Shown in pieces: positions 52,464 through 64,000 of a stretch of 64,000 nucleotides of DNA. The stretch lies in NCBI RefSeq assembly GCF_011075055.1, contig NC_058144.1:14561807-14625806 (forward strand). The letters are read 5' to 3'. Position numbers and translations under genes: made by a program. This DNA is from Mangifera indica. Taxonomy: Eukaryota; Streptophyta; Magnoliopsida; Sapindales; Anacardiaceae. Below the pieces are notes generated by a model. The model was not told the DNA's origin and ran no database searches. It saw only the letters and a program-made list of their open reading frames with translations. Within the stretch, counting starts at the first letter, position 1, and each line of letters begins with the position of its first letter.

Positions 52464-54239
52464 TCAAGAATTTGACTTAGGTACCCAAATCATGTTGGGT
52501 CCTTGGAGGTTAGTTTTTGTTCCCTTAGGAACCCACACTTTCTTAGTGCCCATATGATGTTTCTTTTGAATTGGACAAGATAATGAGATATGACCTTTAT
52601 TTCCACAATAATTGCAAGTTATATTTGATTCACTTGAAGTTGAAGCTTTAACAAAATAATTTTTTAAGTATTTTGCTTTGATAAAAGGTTTATAACCAAG
52701 TCCTCTTTTGTTTAAGACTCCCTTTTGCACACCAAGTATTTTATCAAGAATGTCTTTTCCATTTTTAAATTTTAAAACTATTTCACTTAAATCCTTTGCT
52801 CCCCTTTTTAAAACTTCAATTTCATTTTCTATAATTTCTTTTTCCCTTTTGGCTATGCAAAGATCATTTTCAAACTTTTGTTTTTCTTTTTCAAAAATGG
52901 AATACTTGTTTTCTTCATTTTTTTTTTCTTTAAGCTTAAAGATTTTTTGGTTAAGATTTTCATTTTCTTTCTTTAAGGACTCATTTTCCTTTTCCAAATT
53001 AAAATTTTTCTTTTTAAGGGTTGCATTTTTAGACATGCAAAGAGCAAGTTTTTCATTCATCTCTTCAAGTGTATCATATAACTCTTCATATGAGGGGTTT
53101 TCATCTATCTCATCATCTATGTCATCTAAATCATCAAAAGTATTAGATGAGTTAGAGTTAGTTACCTCATTATTTGTAGTTGCCATGAAACACATGTTGG
53201 CCACTTCATTATCCTTCTTTTCGGATTCACTTTCATCGCTATCGTCCCACGTAGCTTTCATTGCTTTCTTTTTCGATCTACCAATTTTGAGGAGAGGGCA
53301 ATCATATTTGATGTGTCCCGGCTTCTTGCATTCATAGCACACAATTTGTTCCCTCCTTTGTCTTTCTCCCCTTTCACCTTTAGAAGCATCCCTTTTTATG
53401 AAGTTTCCATTTCTTCTTAGCTTTCTATTCCTTAGAAGCTTTCCAATCTTTCTACTCAAGAGTGCAATGTCTTCATCTTCATCATTTGATGTCTCCTCTT
53501 CCTCTTCTAGGAACTTTTCATTCTCTTTGATTGATGATTTGAAGGCAATACTCTTTTTCTTCTTTTCCACTTCTTCAATTTGTCGTTGCTTCATAGTAAG
53601 CTCATGAGTGAGAAGTGAACCTAAAAGTTCTTCAAGAGGTTGAGTCTTGACATCCTTTGCTTCTTCGATTGCCGTCACTTTGGGATCCCAAGAGGGAGGC
53701 AAACATCTAAGAAGTTTCTTGACATTTTCTTGGTTAGTATAAACTTTACCAAGATTTTTCAATTCATTCACAATAGTAATAAATCTATCAAACATGTCAC
53801 TAATGGTTTCATTTTCATTCATCCTAAACAACTCGTATGAGTGTGTGCTAATTTTAGTCTCTTTAACTTGTGAAGTCCCCTCATTTGACACCATCAATAA
53901 TTCCCAAATTTCTTTAGCCGAGGTACAAGCTTGTACCTTGTTAAAGTTATATTCATTTAATGCATAATATAACACATTCATAGCTCTAGCATTAATGACA
54001 ATATTCTTCTTATCTTGAGGGGTCATTTCTTCCCTAGTTTTAGGCACTTGTTTTCCATCCACTTCTTTCATAGGAACAAAAGGTCCATCTTGCACTACAT
54101 CCCACAATTCATAATCACTTTGAAGGAAAATCGACATGCGATTTTTCCAATGGGCATATCCGGTGCCATCAAACAATGGTGGGCTATTAGGGGCAAGCCC
54201 TTCACTAACGGTATGAGATTTTCCTAGGTTCATGGCCAT
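52464..54239 (-). CDS. SIRE/copia Gag protein, 591 residues
   Basis: The frame starts with Met at 54239, about 40 bp after the primer-binding site, and ends with TGA at 52464-52466. The N-terminal part is the UBN2/DUF4219-type copia capsid region (LFDGTGYAHWKNRMSIFLQS). Two CCHC zinc knuckles follow: CYECKKPGHIKYDC near residue 300 and CNYCGNKGHISLSC near residue 545. Between them lies a long Lys/Glu/Asn-rich coiled-coil segment (residues about 370-490). Length and layout suit a SIRE-type Gag, and the frame is intact. Confidence 0.92.
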   Translation of the reverse strand: MAMNLGKSHTVSEGLAPNSPPLFDGTGYAHWKNRMSIFLQSDYELWDVVQDGPFVPMKEVDGKQVPKTREEMTPQDKKNIVINARAMNVLYYALNEYNFNKVQACTSAKEIWELLMVSNEGTSQVKETKISTHSYELFRMNENETISDMFDRFITIVNELKNLGKVYTNQENVKKLLRCLPPSWDPKVTAIEEAKDVKTQPLEELLGSLLTHELTMKQRQIEEVEKKKKSIAFKSSIKENEKFLEEEEETSNDEDEDIALLSRKIGKLLRNRKLRRNGNFIKRDASKGERGERQRREQIVCYECKKPGHIKYDCPLLKIGRSKKKAMKATWDDSDESESEKKDNEVANMCFMATTNNEVTNSNSSNTFDDLDDIDDEIDENPSYEELYDTLEEMNEKLALCMSKNATLKKKNFNLEKENESLKKENENLNQKIFKLKEKKNEENKYSIFEKEKQKFENDLCIAKREKEIIENEIEVLKRGAKDLSEIVLKFKNGKDILDKILGVQKGVLNKRGLGYKPFIKAKYLKNYFVKASTSSESNITCNYCGNKGHISLSCPIQKKHHMGTKKVWVPKGTKTNLQGPNMIWVPKSNS

Positions 54240-54277
54240 TGCTCTAAACGGTTAAGTTTATGAGAATATGCAACCAA

Positions 54278-54289
54278 GCTCTGATACCA
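54278..54289 (-). other. Primer-binding site of the SIRE element
   Basis: On the minus strand it reads TGGTATCAGAGC, complementary to initiator tRNA-Met, two bases inside the 5' LTR. Confidence 0.88.
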
Positions 54290-54291
54290 AT

Positions 54292-55734
54292 TGTAGGATC
54301 GAATGGCCTAAGAGGGGGGGTGAATTAGGCAATTTAAAATAATCTTTACCTAATTAGAGAATTAGAACAATTTATTCAAATCAATTAATATTGCCTATTC
54401 TTAATCCAATTTGTGAGAATAACTAAAAATATTTCAAATAACCAACACAATCAAAATAACATAACATAAAGTATGAGTTTAAGGGAAGAGAAAATCAAAC
54501 ACGCGATGTATAGTGGTTCGGCTCAACCCGGCCTACGTCCACTCCTCCAAGCTTTCTCCCTTGGAGTATTCCACTAATTCTTGGTTGACTAAACCTCAAC
54601 CAAGCTTTTCTTCACAACCAAAATAGCTTCCAAGGTGCTATTAACCTTTACAAATGTTAAAGCTCAATTTCTCTCACTAGAAATTTGCTAATCTCTCCAA
54701 GAGTGAACCTCACTCTTTTATAGCACGAATTTTAGTATGAAATTGAAATATAACCTCTCTCAACAGTGTATATGAAAGTTAAAGCTTAGTACAACCCAAC
54801 GCAAATGAAATTACAAAGTGTATGAGCAAGGGTTTTGATTAGAGAGAAGAGTTTGCAAGTCAATAGCTCAAAACAAATTTGCTCTCAAATATATGAAAAT
54901 TTTTGGTGGCAAAAGTTCTTTTCGAACGAAATTGATTGGGTTTATATAGGGGAAAATGAGGAAAGTTACCGTTGTGCACAAAGATAGCCGTTTTAATTTT
55001 CCAGAAAACGCACAATTCGGTCGATCGGATGGAATTCGGTCAACTGGATGTGACGTGTCACTTCCGTGGAGCTTACGTGGCACTAGCCGTTAGAAAAATT
55101 CAAACCAAAATTCGGTCGACCGAATTTAATTCGGTTGACCGAATTTTTGAAGCCAAAATACATGGCTTCTGGATAATTCGGAAGCTGATTCGGTCGGTGA
55201 AATTCGGTCGACCGAATTTTATTACATTTTACCCCCTAAATTTTCAAAAATCACAATTTGACCCCTAAAACTTTGAAAAGTGACAATTTAACCCATTTTT
55301 GAAAATTCTTTCAAAACCAACTTTAAGATATGAAACTGTAGTTCACAAAACTTCATCATTTTAAAAGAATTAATAAACTTTGGTGAAAGAATTGGCTTAA
55401 ACCAATAAGTTTGAAAAACAACATTTTAACCCAAAATGTGAAAGATATGAAAATGAGTTTTCAAGTGAGCTATCCCATGCAAATAAATATTCTAATCAAA
55501 ACGAATGCTCTAAATTACAAATATATCTACCTAACACTTGAGTTTTTCTTCAAATCTTCAATAATTCTTCAATTGACTCTTCTCTTTCATTTCCATCTTG
55601 AAACTCCTTCAAGTGCATTAGATAAATCCTTGCAATCTAAGCTCACACTCAATTAAAATCATTAGTCAATATGTTTAGGGACATATTAGTTTGTTATCAT
55701 CAAAATAAGAGCATAATGACTCATTGAGTCAACA
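54292..55734 (-). repeat. SIRE element 5' LTR
   Basis: This 1443-bp LTR has the same length as the copy at 46377-47819. The palindrome ATTCGGTCGACCGAAT recurs at 55110-55125 and 55202-55217. It drives the minus strand if the element is active. Confidence 0.93.
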
Positions 55735-58310
55735 CCTATCCTAAGAATCTCTCATTTGTATTATAACCAATTGGTCATATATCTAATGTCAAATCTGGCT
55801 ACATGTCTATCATGCTTTTCTTGCGACATAAGCCTTGTCAATGGCTTAGCCAAGTTGTCATATGTATCCATCCTTATTGTTTGAATGTCACCTTATTAAG
55901 CAATCTTTGGAATCAGGTGTATTGTCTAAGAATGTGCTTAACTTCTTTGCCTGAGTAATCACTTCATTGTTGTTGTAGTAGAGCTCAGTCAACTCTGCAA
56001 TACTTGAAACCACTGTAAGTTTAGTTATGAACTTCTTGATCTATATAATCTTTTTTGTCGTTTCTATAAGGGCACTATACTTAGACTCTGTTTTAAAATC
56101 AACCATTGTACTTTATTTAAAGCTTTTCCAACTAACTACACTGCAAATCATTCAAAACATAAATCCTGATTGGGATTTACAATCATCTTGATCGATTTGG
56201 AAACTAATGTCACTGTAGCCTCTAACAATGAATTTAGAATCCCCTTCATAAATGAAGAACACATTTTTAGTCCTTTTCAGGTATTTTAGGATGTTCTTGA
56301 CAACTATCAAGTATTTTTCACCTAGATTAGATTGATATCTATTACAAACACTCAAGGCATATGAGACATCAACTCTTGTATATAGCATGACATACATGAT
56401 CGATCCTATAGCTGAGGCATTTGGGATCTCACTCATTTTATCTTTCTCAGATTGTGTACACGTACATATCTCTTTCGAAAGATATACACCATTGAATATG
56501 GATATAAATCCTTTCTTAGACTCTTTTATATTGAACATAGTCAATACTTTGTCTATGTATGTGTTGTGACTTAGGCCCAATAGTCTATGCTCTCTATCTC
56601 AATAAATTTTAATCATAAGAATATAGATTACTTCTCCTAAGTCTTTCATGGAGGAACACTTGGATAACCAACGGATTAGAAGTTTGGTATGTTGTTTCTA
56701 ATAATCAAGATGTCATTGATATACAATACCATAAACGCAATCACACTCCTACTGAGCTTTTAATACACACATGATTTATCCTTTTTTTTAATGAATCCAA
56801 ACTCACAAATGACTTTATCAAAATAAATGTTCCAACTTTTTGAAATCTACTTAAGTCCATAAATAGACTTTTGTAATGTATATACCTTATCTAGCAAGAA
56901 TGAAACCATTAGGTTGTGACATATAATTGTCTTTTACAAGGTTACGATTAAAAAAGTTAGTCTTGACATCCATATGAAAGATTTCAAGTCATATTTAATA
57001 GCAATAGTAATCATAATCCTAATAGACTTAAGCATAGTGACTAGCGAAAATGTTTCATCATTGTCAATACAATTCTTCTGAGTGAAACGTTTGGTAACCA
57101 ATCATGCTTTATAGGTATACATGTTACCTTCCAAATCGGTTTTCTTTTTGAAAACCCATTTGAACCTTACGGGTTTTACCTTTTCTGGTGCATCCACTAG
57201 AGCTTATACTTGGTTCTAGTATATAAAGTCTATTTCAGATTTCATGACATCCAATCATTTATTAGAATTTACACTTGAAACAACCTCATTGTAGGTTTTT
57301 GTTTGTCATCATGGATGACCAGTACATCATTGTATTGAGTCAAGAGAAAATCAAATCTTTATGGTTTGTGACATACTCGTGTAAACCTACATAGCTCTTA
57401 CGTGTATTGAGGTTGTTCTACCGAAAATAAAGAAACTCGTTCATCACGATCAACCATTTGTGATAACACATTATCTTGTTTGATGTTTATGGTATCTTAT
57501 GGTATAAAAAATTCATCGAGTTCCACCCTCCTCCCACTAGTTCTCTTTAGAGTAAATTCTTTCTCAAAGAACATATTGGTGTAAGTAACAAAGACCTTTT
57601 ACTCTTTCGGGTGGTACAAGTACTATCCCTTAGTGACCTTTGGGTACCTTACAAAAATACACTTTTTAGACTTAGCACTTAGCTTGTTCGAAGTCAATTT
57701 CTTGACATAAGCTTCACAGCCTCAAATCTTTAAGTAATCTAGATTAGGCTTTCGCCCAATCCACAACTTATGGAGTTTTTATCCACATATTTAAATGGGA
57801 CACGGTTAAGTATGTAGGCAATAGTTTCTAGGATATGACCCTAAAAAGTCATGGGTAGATAAGTAAAACTTATCATGGACCTGACCATTTCTATCAAGGT
57901 CATATTCCTTTGTTCAAATACACCATTATATTGTGGTGTATTAGGAGGAGTGAATTGAGATAATATCTCATTTGCATTCAGGTATTCTCTAAATTCAACA
58001 CTTAGGTATTCAGTTTCTTGATCATTTTAGAGGATTTTGATTTATTTCCTAAGTTGTTTTTCTATCTCATTCTTGAATACCTTGAATTTATCAAAGTATT
58101 CATATTTATTTTTCATCAAAAACATATAGTTATATCTATTAAAGTAATTAGTAAATATGACGAAGTAGGGTTCCCCATATTTGCTATACATTGTCATGGC
58201 CCATACACATCGCTGTGTAAGATCCCTAATAGTTTAGTCGCCTTTTTATTATGTCCAGTGAAAGATGCTTTGGCCATTTACCAAATTTCATAATCATGGT
58301 ATACTGCGAT
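55735..58310 (-). pseudogene. Ty1/copia pol remnant (copia-3)
   Basis: After the last LTR bases, minus-strand copia pol follows from 3' to 5'. RNase H-side sequence includes ASAIGSIMYVMLYTRVDVSYAL and RYQSNLGEKYLIVVKNILKYL (56152-56580). Reverse transcriptase pieces lie near 56800-57150. Integrase with a TPPNTPQYNGVFEQRNMTLIEM-like block is near 57895-57960, with more of it to about 58300. Stops and shifts are frequent. The SIRE element split this copy at its 3' LTR. Confidence 0.8.
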
Positions 58311-58826
58311 AGCTAGCATTATTTGGTGGATTTAATCATAGCCATGGGTGAAAAAGTTTCTTACAATCCAAACCTTGTTTCTGAGCATAACCTTTCACTA
58401 CTAGTCATGCCTTATAGGTCTTCACCTGTCTATCCTTGCCAATCTTTCTATTGAAAGCCACTTACAACTATTAAGAACAATTCCTTTAGATTGTCAACAA
58501 GTGTCCATACTTGATTAGCATATATGTATTTTATTTCAGAATTTGTTACTTTTAGACATTTACTTGAATTTGTATCTAGTTCAGCTTCCTTATAGCTTCT
58601 AAGATCATCACCATGATCTATTTCTTTGACTAAGCAAAATTCAAAATCCTAATCATAAAGAAAACTGTATCGATTTAGAGGTCTAGATACCTTAGAAGAT
58701 CTTCATGTTGGAATTATAGTATCTGATACTAAGCTTTGTTGAGTGGATGATCCAACTTCAGTGATGTCAGTTTGAGGATCTTTGGAATCATCCCAAGCTT
58801 AACATTTCTTCTTGAACCATGGTACG
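58311..58826 (-). pseudogene. Second copia RT-connector fragment (copia-5)
   Basis: Near 58330-58480 the minus strand shows reverse transcriptase N-terminal sequence (KVMLRNKVWIVRNFFTHGYD region, in more than one frame). This is out of order after the copia-3 integrase, so it is a separate copia fragment or a rearranged piece. It ends at the Athila-like LTR. Confidence 0.5.
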
Positions 58827-60168
58827 TGCTGTCGTTGACACCCAAATTAAAATCCTAAATTCCTGCAACAAAAATATAGTAAAGGAAAGTAGCGATCGTT
58901 CCCTCGAAGAGCTTTGATTAGTATGTCGTCACAAATAAATCGAAACAAAGAAATAAGGGGGGTTTTGAATTGAATGCAAATTCTAATTAAAAATAATAAA
59001 TAAAAATTCAGCGAAATAATCTAAAACAAATAATCAATTAAACAAACCTTGGTCTATGGTCACATCCACCATTGAAACTACGATTGATCATCGAAACCAA
59101 AAATATCAAATTAATTATTTAAATATTCGTTGTGGTATTAAATTTACTTGTCATTCCTTACGATTAGTTAACCAAAAACATGTATTCCAATTAACCTTTA
59201 CTGATTAATAATTCGGATACGATCTCAAATTTAATTAAACAATAGCATTACGAATGAGAAAGACCAATGAAACAAGATAACACAAACGTACGACGTTGCA
59301 TTTAATCTAGTTGATTATTTTCCTAGGATTTACAGTTTCTGATGCAACAAACGATAATCCTAGTCGCTACTTCGATTAGATGGATTGAACAATTATGGAT
59401 TCAACACCTAAACTAGCAGTAGATTATATTAATTGATAAACTAATCGCGTGACTTAGAAATCAACTAACACAATCACGAAAAATAATTCAGAAAGATAAT
59501 CAATACTCAAATAATTAAAAAGATGCATTAAAAAACAAAAATAAATCTCACAATCATTGTAGTTCCATGGTTTCAGATCCCTTCAACCAAGGGAAAATAT
59601 TTAGCCACTGTAAACCATATTTTGCTCTCTAATCCTCCAATTACAATGATGAATAATCTTCTTAGCAAAATAAAAATAAAAGTATATATATTTTCACCCT
59701 ACTAAAATCTGGAAATAAAAGTCAATCCTAATCTCCTAATCCAACCAAGCAAAAGTGATACATATCTTCCCAAAAAGAAAGGAAAAGATATATATTTTAA
59801 TATATATCCTTCCTCCAAAAATATTCTTCCTTATCTATCTTAATTAATCCCCTTTTCTAGCTAGTAATTATCCCTTTTCTAGGAAGCAAATCTTGATATT
59901 TTGTGGACCTTTGTAGCTGATATGGACGTCCAAATTTAATTTCCGAATTCTACTTTGGTCATTTCATGTGCCCACGCCTAGTCAGCCTCACAGAATTTGT
60001 AGATTAACAGGTTTGCTCCAATTTTTCAGCTTTTTGGCCCAACTTACTCCAAAAATGCTCAAAGCTTCCTAAATGCAAAAAGATAAGTAATTTCATTATA
60101 TTGAATTAAATTTTCACACAACATAAGGGAATTAGAAATCAAAATAATAACAATTAATGACGTTATCA
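58827..60168 (-). repeat. Athila-like 3' LTR
   Basis: The minus-strand LTR starts TGATAACGTCATTAATTG at 60168, directly after a GTGGGGGAATT polypurine tract, and ends GACAGCA at 58827. It is about 1342 bp and non-coding. Its partner 5' LTR would lie beyond the window, so its target duplication cannot be tested. Confidence 0.7.
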
Positions 60169-60180
60169 AATTCCCCCACA
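60169..60180 (-). other. Polypurine tract of the Athila-like element
   Basis: On the minus strand it reads TGTGGGGGAATT immediately before the LTR start TGATAAC. A similar GTGTGGGGAAGGG sits further upstream at 61683-61695. Confidence 0.72.
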
Positions 60181-62404
60181 CTTCTCTTTTGCTCGTCCTC
60201 GAGTAAAACAAAAACAAAACAAAACAAAAATAAAAAGGTTTCATCAATCTCTTTTCTGATGATACCAAAAAGTGTACATACCTTAGGATTCAAACCAACC
60301 AAGACTCAAGCATCAACACACATCATCATCAAACTTCACAAGGTAATACGCACAAAGGCAAATCAAGACAATCGCATTCTAAAGTATGTATAAAGTTTTG
60401 GTGAATCTCCTCACGGTTATTACTCATACCACTCATATGTTTAATGGTTCGGTGTTTCGCTCAAATTCTTCCAATGCAAACATTCTACCATAAGCTTGCT
60501 TATGCACAAAATCTCCACCACTTAGATTATGCACATGCATAAATCAAAAGGACTTTATTTTAGGTTGTAATGGCGCTTTGGGTAAAGGTGAAGATTAATG
60601 GATACGAAAAGGTTAAAACCATGAGCATTAACAAAGCATTTAAACACATAGAGGGAGCAAAAATTTAAAGATAAAACCACCTCATTCACCATATTTCTTT
60701 GTTACTTGCTATTGCCTTTCTCTTCTCTTTTTTTTTTTCTTTTTTTTTCATTCAACTTCTCTTTTTTTTTCTTTTCTTTTTTTTTTCTTAAATAACTAAG
60801 AGAATTGAATAGTAAGGATAACAACATAAGGTAGTAACAATAACAATCGTCATGCCAACTTCTTGTCATCATCTCATCCTAATGCATTTAAGTCCTCTTT
60901 TCCCTCACACATAAATTTTTCAAGATAGCAAATTCACCAAGCAACAAAATTTAGTGTAAATGCCCTGCTAATTTTCATGGTTAGGTAAGGATTTTTACTT
61001 GAAGGCTTGATTTTGTAATATGTTTTTAGCACAAAGAATCAAGGGCTTTGTAAGGCTCAAGGGGCTAACTAGGGAAATTAAAATAGATTGGTTTTTTAAG
61101 TTAAAGGGTTTAAACAAGAATGCCTTTATCATTTTCATGCAAGCATATATCAATGCAGTCTCCAAACGGTTCAAAGCAAGTTCTAGAGATATATTCACAT
61201 GGGAGAACATCACTTATCAAAGAAAACATAGATTGATATGTATGTTTCAATCTTTTTCGGCTCAAAACTCACGAGTTAAATCAATTCACCTTAACTTCAA
61301 ACAAAACTTTAGCACTCAATTAGCAAATTTTGTTTAAGTGCATACCCCTAGTTAATCTAACAAATCAGCTAAATCTCAAGGCATGCATACAAATTAATTC
61401 ATTCAAAATGAAATTAATGGAACTGTTCAGTTGAATAAAAACAGGGAAGAATACACCAGCTGCCATATCAATGAAAAACAAAAACCAAACTTTATCCAGC
61501 AAAGAACAACAACAAAGATAGAACAAAACAAAAAATTAGGCATAACCAAAAGAAGAAAAACACAAAGAAGAACAAAAACAGAACAAAAAAAAAAAAGATC
61601 AGAGAAGAACAGAACAGAACAGAATAAAAATAGAACTGAAGGACAAAACAGTAAACAACAGAAAAATAAAACACAAATAAACCCTTCCCCACACTTAAAC
61701 CAAACATTGTTCTCAATGTTTAAACAAAACATATAATAATGAAAATTGAAATTTAAAAGAAAAAGGAAAAAAAATTTCTCTAGATTTGGGGAAAAGGAAC
61801 AACAGTTCGAATTATGGATAGTTACAATTGATGGAGGATTCTTCAAATTCCGACGACGACTCTGGTGTAGAAAGCCTTCGATGGGTGGATTTTGCTATTC
61901 TTTAATGCTGTGAGCGGGTTCTAACCATGGCGTTGCAGAATGAGTACAGGGGCTACTAGGGTTTAAGTGGGAGAGAAAGTGTAGTTTGACGGTATTAGCA
62001 AATGAGATTTCATATAACCCAACATTATACTTGCACTTAAGCATATGGGCCCCTTATGTTTAACAGAATAACAAAGCTAGAGCTGGAGTTTGATAGAAAC
62101 GCATAACCCAGTTCCAGAACACCAAAATGCAGATTTCTCCCCTTGTGAATATTTACAAAAGGGTTACTGGAACTTGCAGGAAGAAGAAGATGATTGAACA
62201 ATAACATGAAAATAAATTAAAATAAACCTAATCGAAAATCATAAAATAATTGCTAATTAAACATCCAAAAATCCTAAAACTAAAATTGGAACACATAAAC
62301 TGAAATTAAAAACAAATGTCTAGAAAATTAAAATTGAAGCATTAATCAAAATAAGATTGAAAGGTTGGGTTGCCCGAGTAGTCGGCTTGATGTAATGCCT
62401 TCAT
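60181..62404 (-). other. Long 3' non-coding region of the Athila-like element
   Basis: About 2.2 kb lies between integrase and the 3' LTR. It includes T-rich runs (60728-60790) and an A-rich GAACAAAA/GAACAGAACAG low-complexity block (61490-61680). The open frames here on both strands come from that low complexity. Athila elements can carry an env-like frame in this place, but none is recognisable. Confidence 0.6.
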
Positions 62405-64000
62405 CTATTTATCCATGTAGACAGGATCTCTCAGCTCCACTTCTTCGACATTTTCAGCTTGCATTCCTTCGTAAAAAGGTTTAAGTTGTTGGCCATTAAC
62501 TTTAAACACTTTCGAGGTTGCTAAGCTCTGAATTTCTACTATGCCATGAGGAAAAACGTTAGTAACAACAAAAGACCCAATCCAACAAGAACGTAATTTA
62601 CCTGGAAACAATCGAAGTCTTGAATGATAAAGGAGAACTTTTTGGCCAAGTGAAAATTCTTTTTTGGAAATCATTTTGTCATGAAATGCTTTTGTTTTCT
62701 CCTTATAAATTTTAGAACTCTCGTAAGCGTCATTGCGAATTTCCTCTAATTCTTGCAACTGTAATTTCCTATGTTCACCACTCTCATCCAACTTCATATT
62801 GCATTGCTTAACAGCCTAATATGCTCTATGCTCTAATTCAATTGGAAGATGGCAGGCTTTACCAAATACCAACCTATACGGCACATGCCAATTGGCGTTT
62901 TGTACGTTGTTCTATATGCCGATAGCGTATCCTCCAAGCTCAAACTCCAATCCTTTCTTGTTGGACCAACGATTTTCTCAATGATAGATTTAATTTCTCG
63001 ATTTGAAACCTCAACTTGTTCGCTAGTTTGTGGATAGTATGTCGTAGCAATCTTGTGTGTCACACCATATTTTTTTAGCAGCGCCTCCACTATTCAGTTA
63101 CAAAAATGTTTCCCTTGATCGCTAATTAGAGCCTTCAGAATGCCAAACCTGTTGAATATGTTAGATTTGAGGAAACCTGAAACAACTTTAGAGTCATCAG
63201 TCCGGGTAGCTTTTGCTTCTACTTATTTCGAGACATAATCAACCACTAATAAAATATAAACATAACCAAATGAAGATGGAAAAGGCCCCATGAAATCAAT
63301 ACGCCAAACATAAAAAATTTCACAAACTAAAATAAGAGTTTGAGGCATTTCATTTTTCTGTGAAATATTACCTGTTTTCTGACAGCGTTCACAAGATTTG
63401 CAAAAAAAGTATGCGTCTTGAAATAAAGTTAGCCAAAAAAATCCATAATCCAGAATTTTTCTTATTGTCCTTTTGGCTCCAAAATGGCCTCCACAAGCAT
63501 ACGAATGGCAGAAGGTAATAATAGAAGAAATTTTAGTTTCAAGTACGCACCTTCTTATAACTTGATCAGTGCAATGCTTCCACAAATACAGATCATCCCA
63601 TACGTAATATTTTGCATCATTTTTCAGTTTGTCTCTTTGAGCTTTAGATAAATCAGCTAGCAGCATGTTAGTAACCAAATAATTCACAATGTTTGCGTAC
63701 CAGGGCAGCCTATAGCTTGCTGAAAATAACTACTCATCAGAAAATTGCTTCTATAGATTCTGCTCTGTTTTTACATGAACCAGATGGCTTAAATGGTCAG
63801 TAACATGATTCTCTTGTCCAGCTTTATCCTTTATCTCTAGGTCAAATTCACTCAGTAGAAGAATCCATCTAATAAGCCTTGGTTTTGCCTCATTCTTTGT
63901 TATCAAATACCTAAGGGTTGCATGATCAAAATAAATAACCACTTTAGTACCTAATAAATAAGAACAAAATTTTTCTAATGTAAAAACAACAGCCAAGAGT
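62405..64000 (-). pseudogene. Athila-type gypsy pol 3' part (RNase H and integrase), runs off window
   Basis: From the window edge downwards, RNase H sequence is at 63996-63751 ([26 protein letters not shown]). Integrase with its finger and the GIDFMGPFPSS-type block is at 63687-63223 (CERCQKTGNIS). The integrase core tail follows at 63090-62833 ([20 protein letters not shown]), then the C-terminal domain at 62797-62405 ([34 protein letters not shown]). At least three breaks split the frame, so it is dead or misread. Motifs match the Athila branch better than the chromoviruses. Confidence 0.84.

Larger units (their letters stand above)
46377..55734 (-). mobile_element. Young SIRE/Maximus-type Ty1/copia retrotransposon
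   Basis: The 9358-bp element has two 1443-bp LTRs (46377-47819 and 54292-55734) and target duplication CCTAT at 46372-46376 and 55735-55739. It has a primer-binding site at 54278-54289, a polypurine tract at 47820-47833, and gag and pol frames free of internal stops. About eight differences between the LTRs by eye (about 99.4% identity) indicate a recent insertion. SIRE/Maximus identity rests on the TGTTGACTCAATGAGTC LTR start, the AAAAAGGGGGAGATTG polypurine tract and the gag and pol sequences. It could be transcribed, but the in-frame stops between gag and pol leave Pol expression open. Confidence 0.93.

Noticed and set aside
52708..53337. A 209-codon + strand open frame rich in Phe and Ser
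   Set aside because: It is the antisense shadow of the Lys/Glu/Asn-rich part of the SIRE gag.
61427..61846. A Phe/Leu/Cys-rich minus-strand frame and its + strand Lys/Gln-rich partner
   Set aside because: Both come from one A-rich repeat tract in the Athila-like 3' region.

Overview
This window looks like nuclear DNA of a flowering plant, most likely a eudicot. It is AT-rich, its gene has many GT-AG introns, and it holds many plant-type LTR retrotransposons. I cannot name the species from the sequence. There is one host gene and about 46 kb of nested, mostly dead transposable elements.

Positions 1-17534 (+ strand) hold nearly all of a SPIRRIG/BCHA-type BEACH-domain gene. I place 18 coding exons between 272 and 17534. 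They join in one uninterrupted frame of about 3,547 codons plus a stop; only the first coding exon(s) lie upstream of the window. The product has a long helical-repeat N-terminal half, a concanavalin A/LamG-like domain, a PH-like domain, a BEACH domain and C-terminal WD40 repeats. One intron carries an old miniature LTR element (TRIM) with an intact target-site duplication (TSD).

Positions 18529-35240 are nested retroelements. Two decayed Ty1/copia fragments on the minus strand abut at about 31785. The first is split by a Ty3/gypsy chromovirus (Tekay/Del-like) on the + strand, which has an unusual three-LTR layout: LTR, gag-pol, LTR, truncated gag, LTR fragment. A single 5-bp TSD brackets the whole array. 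The reverse transcriptase of this element is itself split by a PIF/Harbinger-like MITE. Positions 35241-39229 are AT-rich DNA with a palindromic MITE-like element and a CACTA-like terminus.

Positions 39230-46376 hold copia LTR remnants, a gypsy-like solo LTR inserted in copia coding sequence, and an Athila-like 5' LTR with a decayed gag. Positions 46377-55734 are a young SIRE/Maximus-type copia element on the minus strand: two 1443-bp LTRs with about eight differences by eye, TSD CCTAT, and long gag and pol frames. It sits in the LTR of an older copia element whose pol remains run from 55735 to about 58310. From 58827 to the window end lies the 3' part of an Athila-type gypsy element on the minus strand.

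I saw no tRNA or rRNA gene, no CRISPR array and no clear second host gene. The window's interest lies in insertion history: seven elements can be placed in relative order from TSDs and interrupted reading frames.
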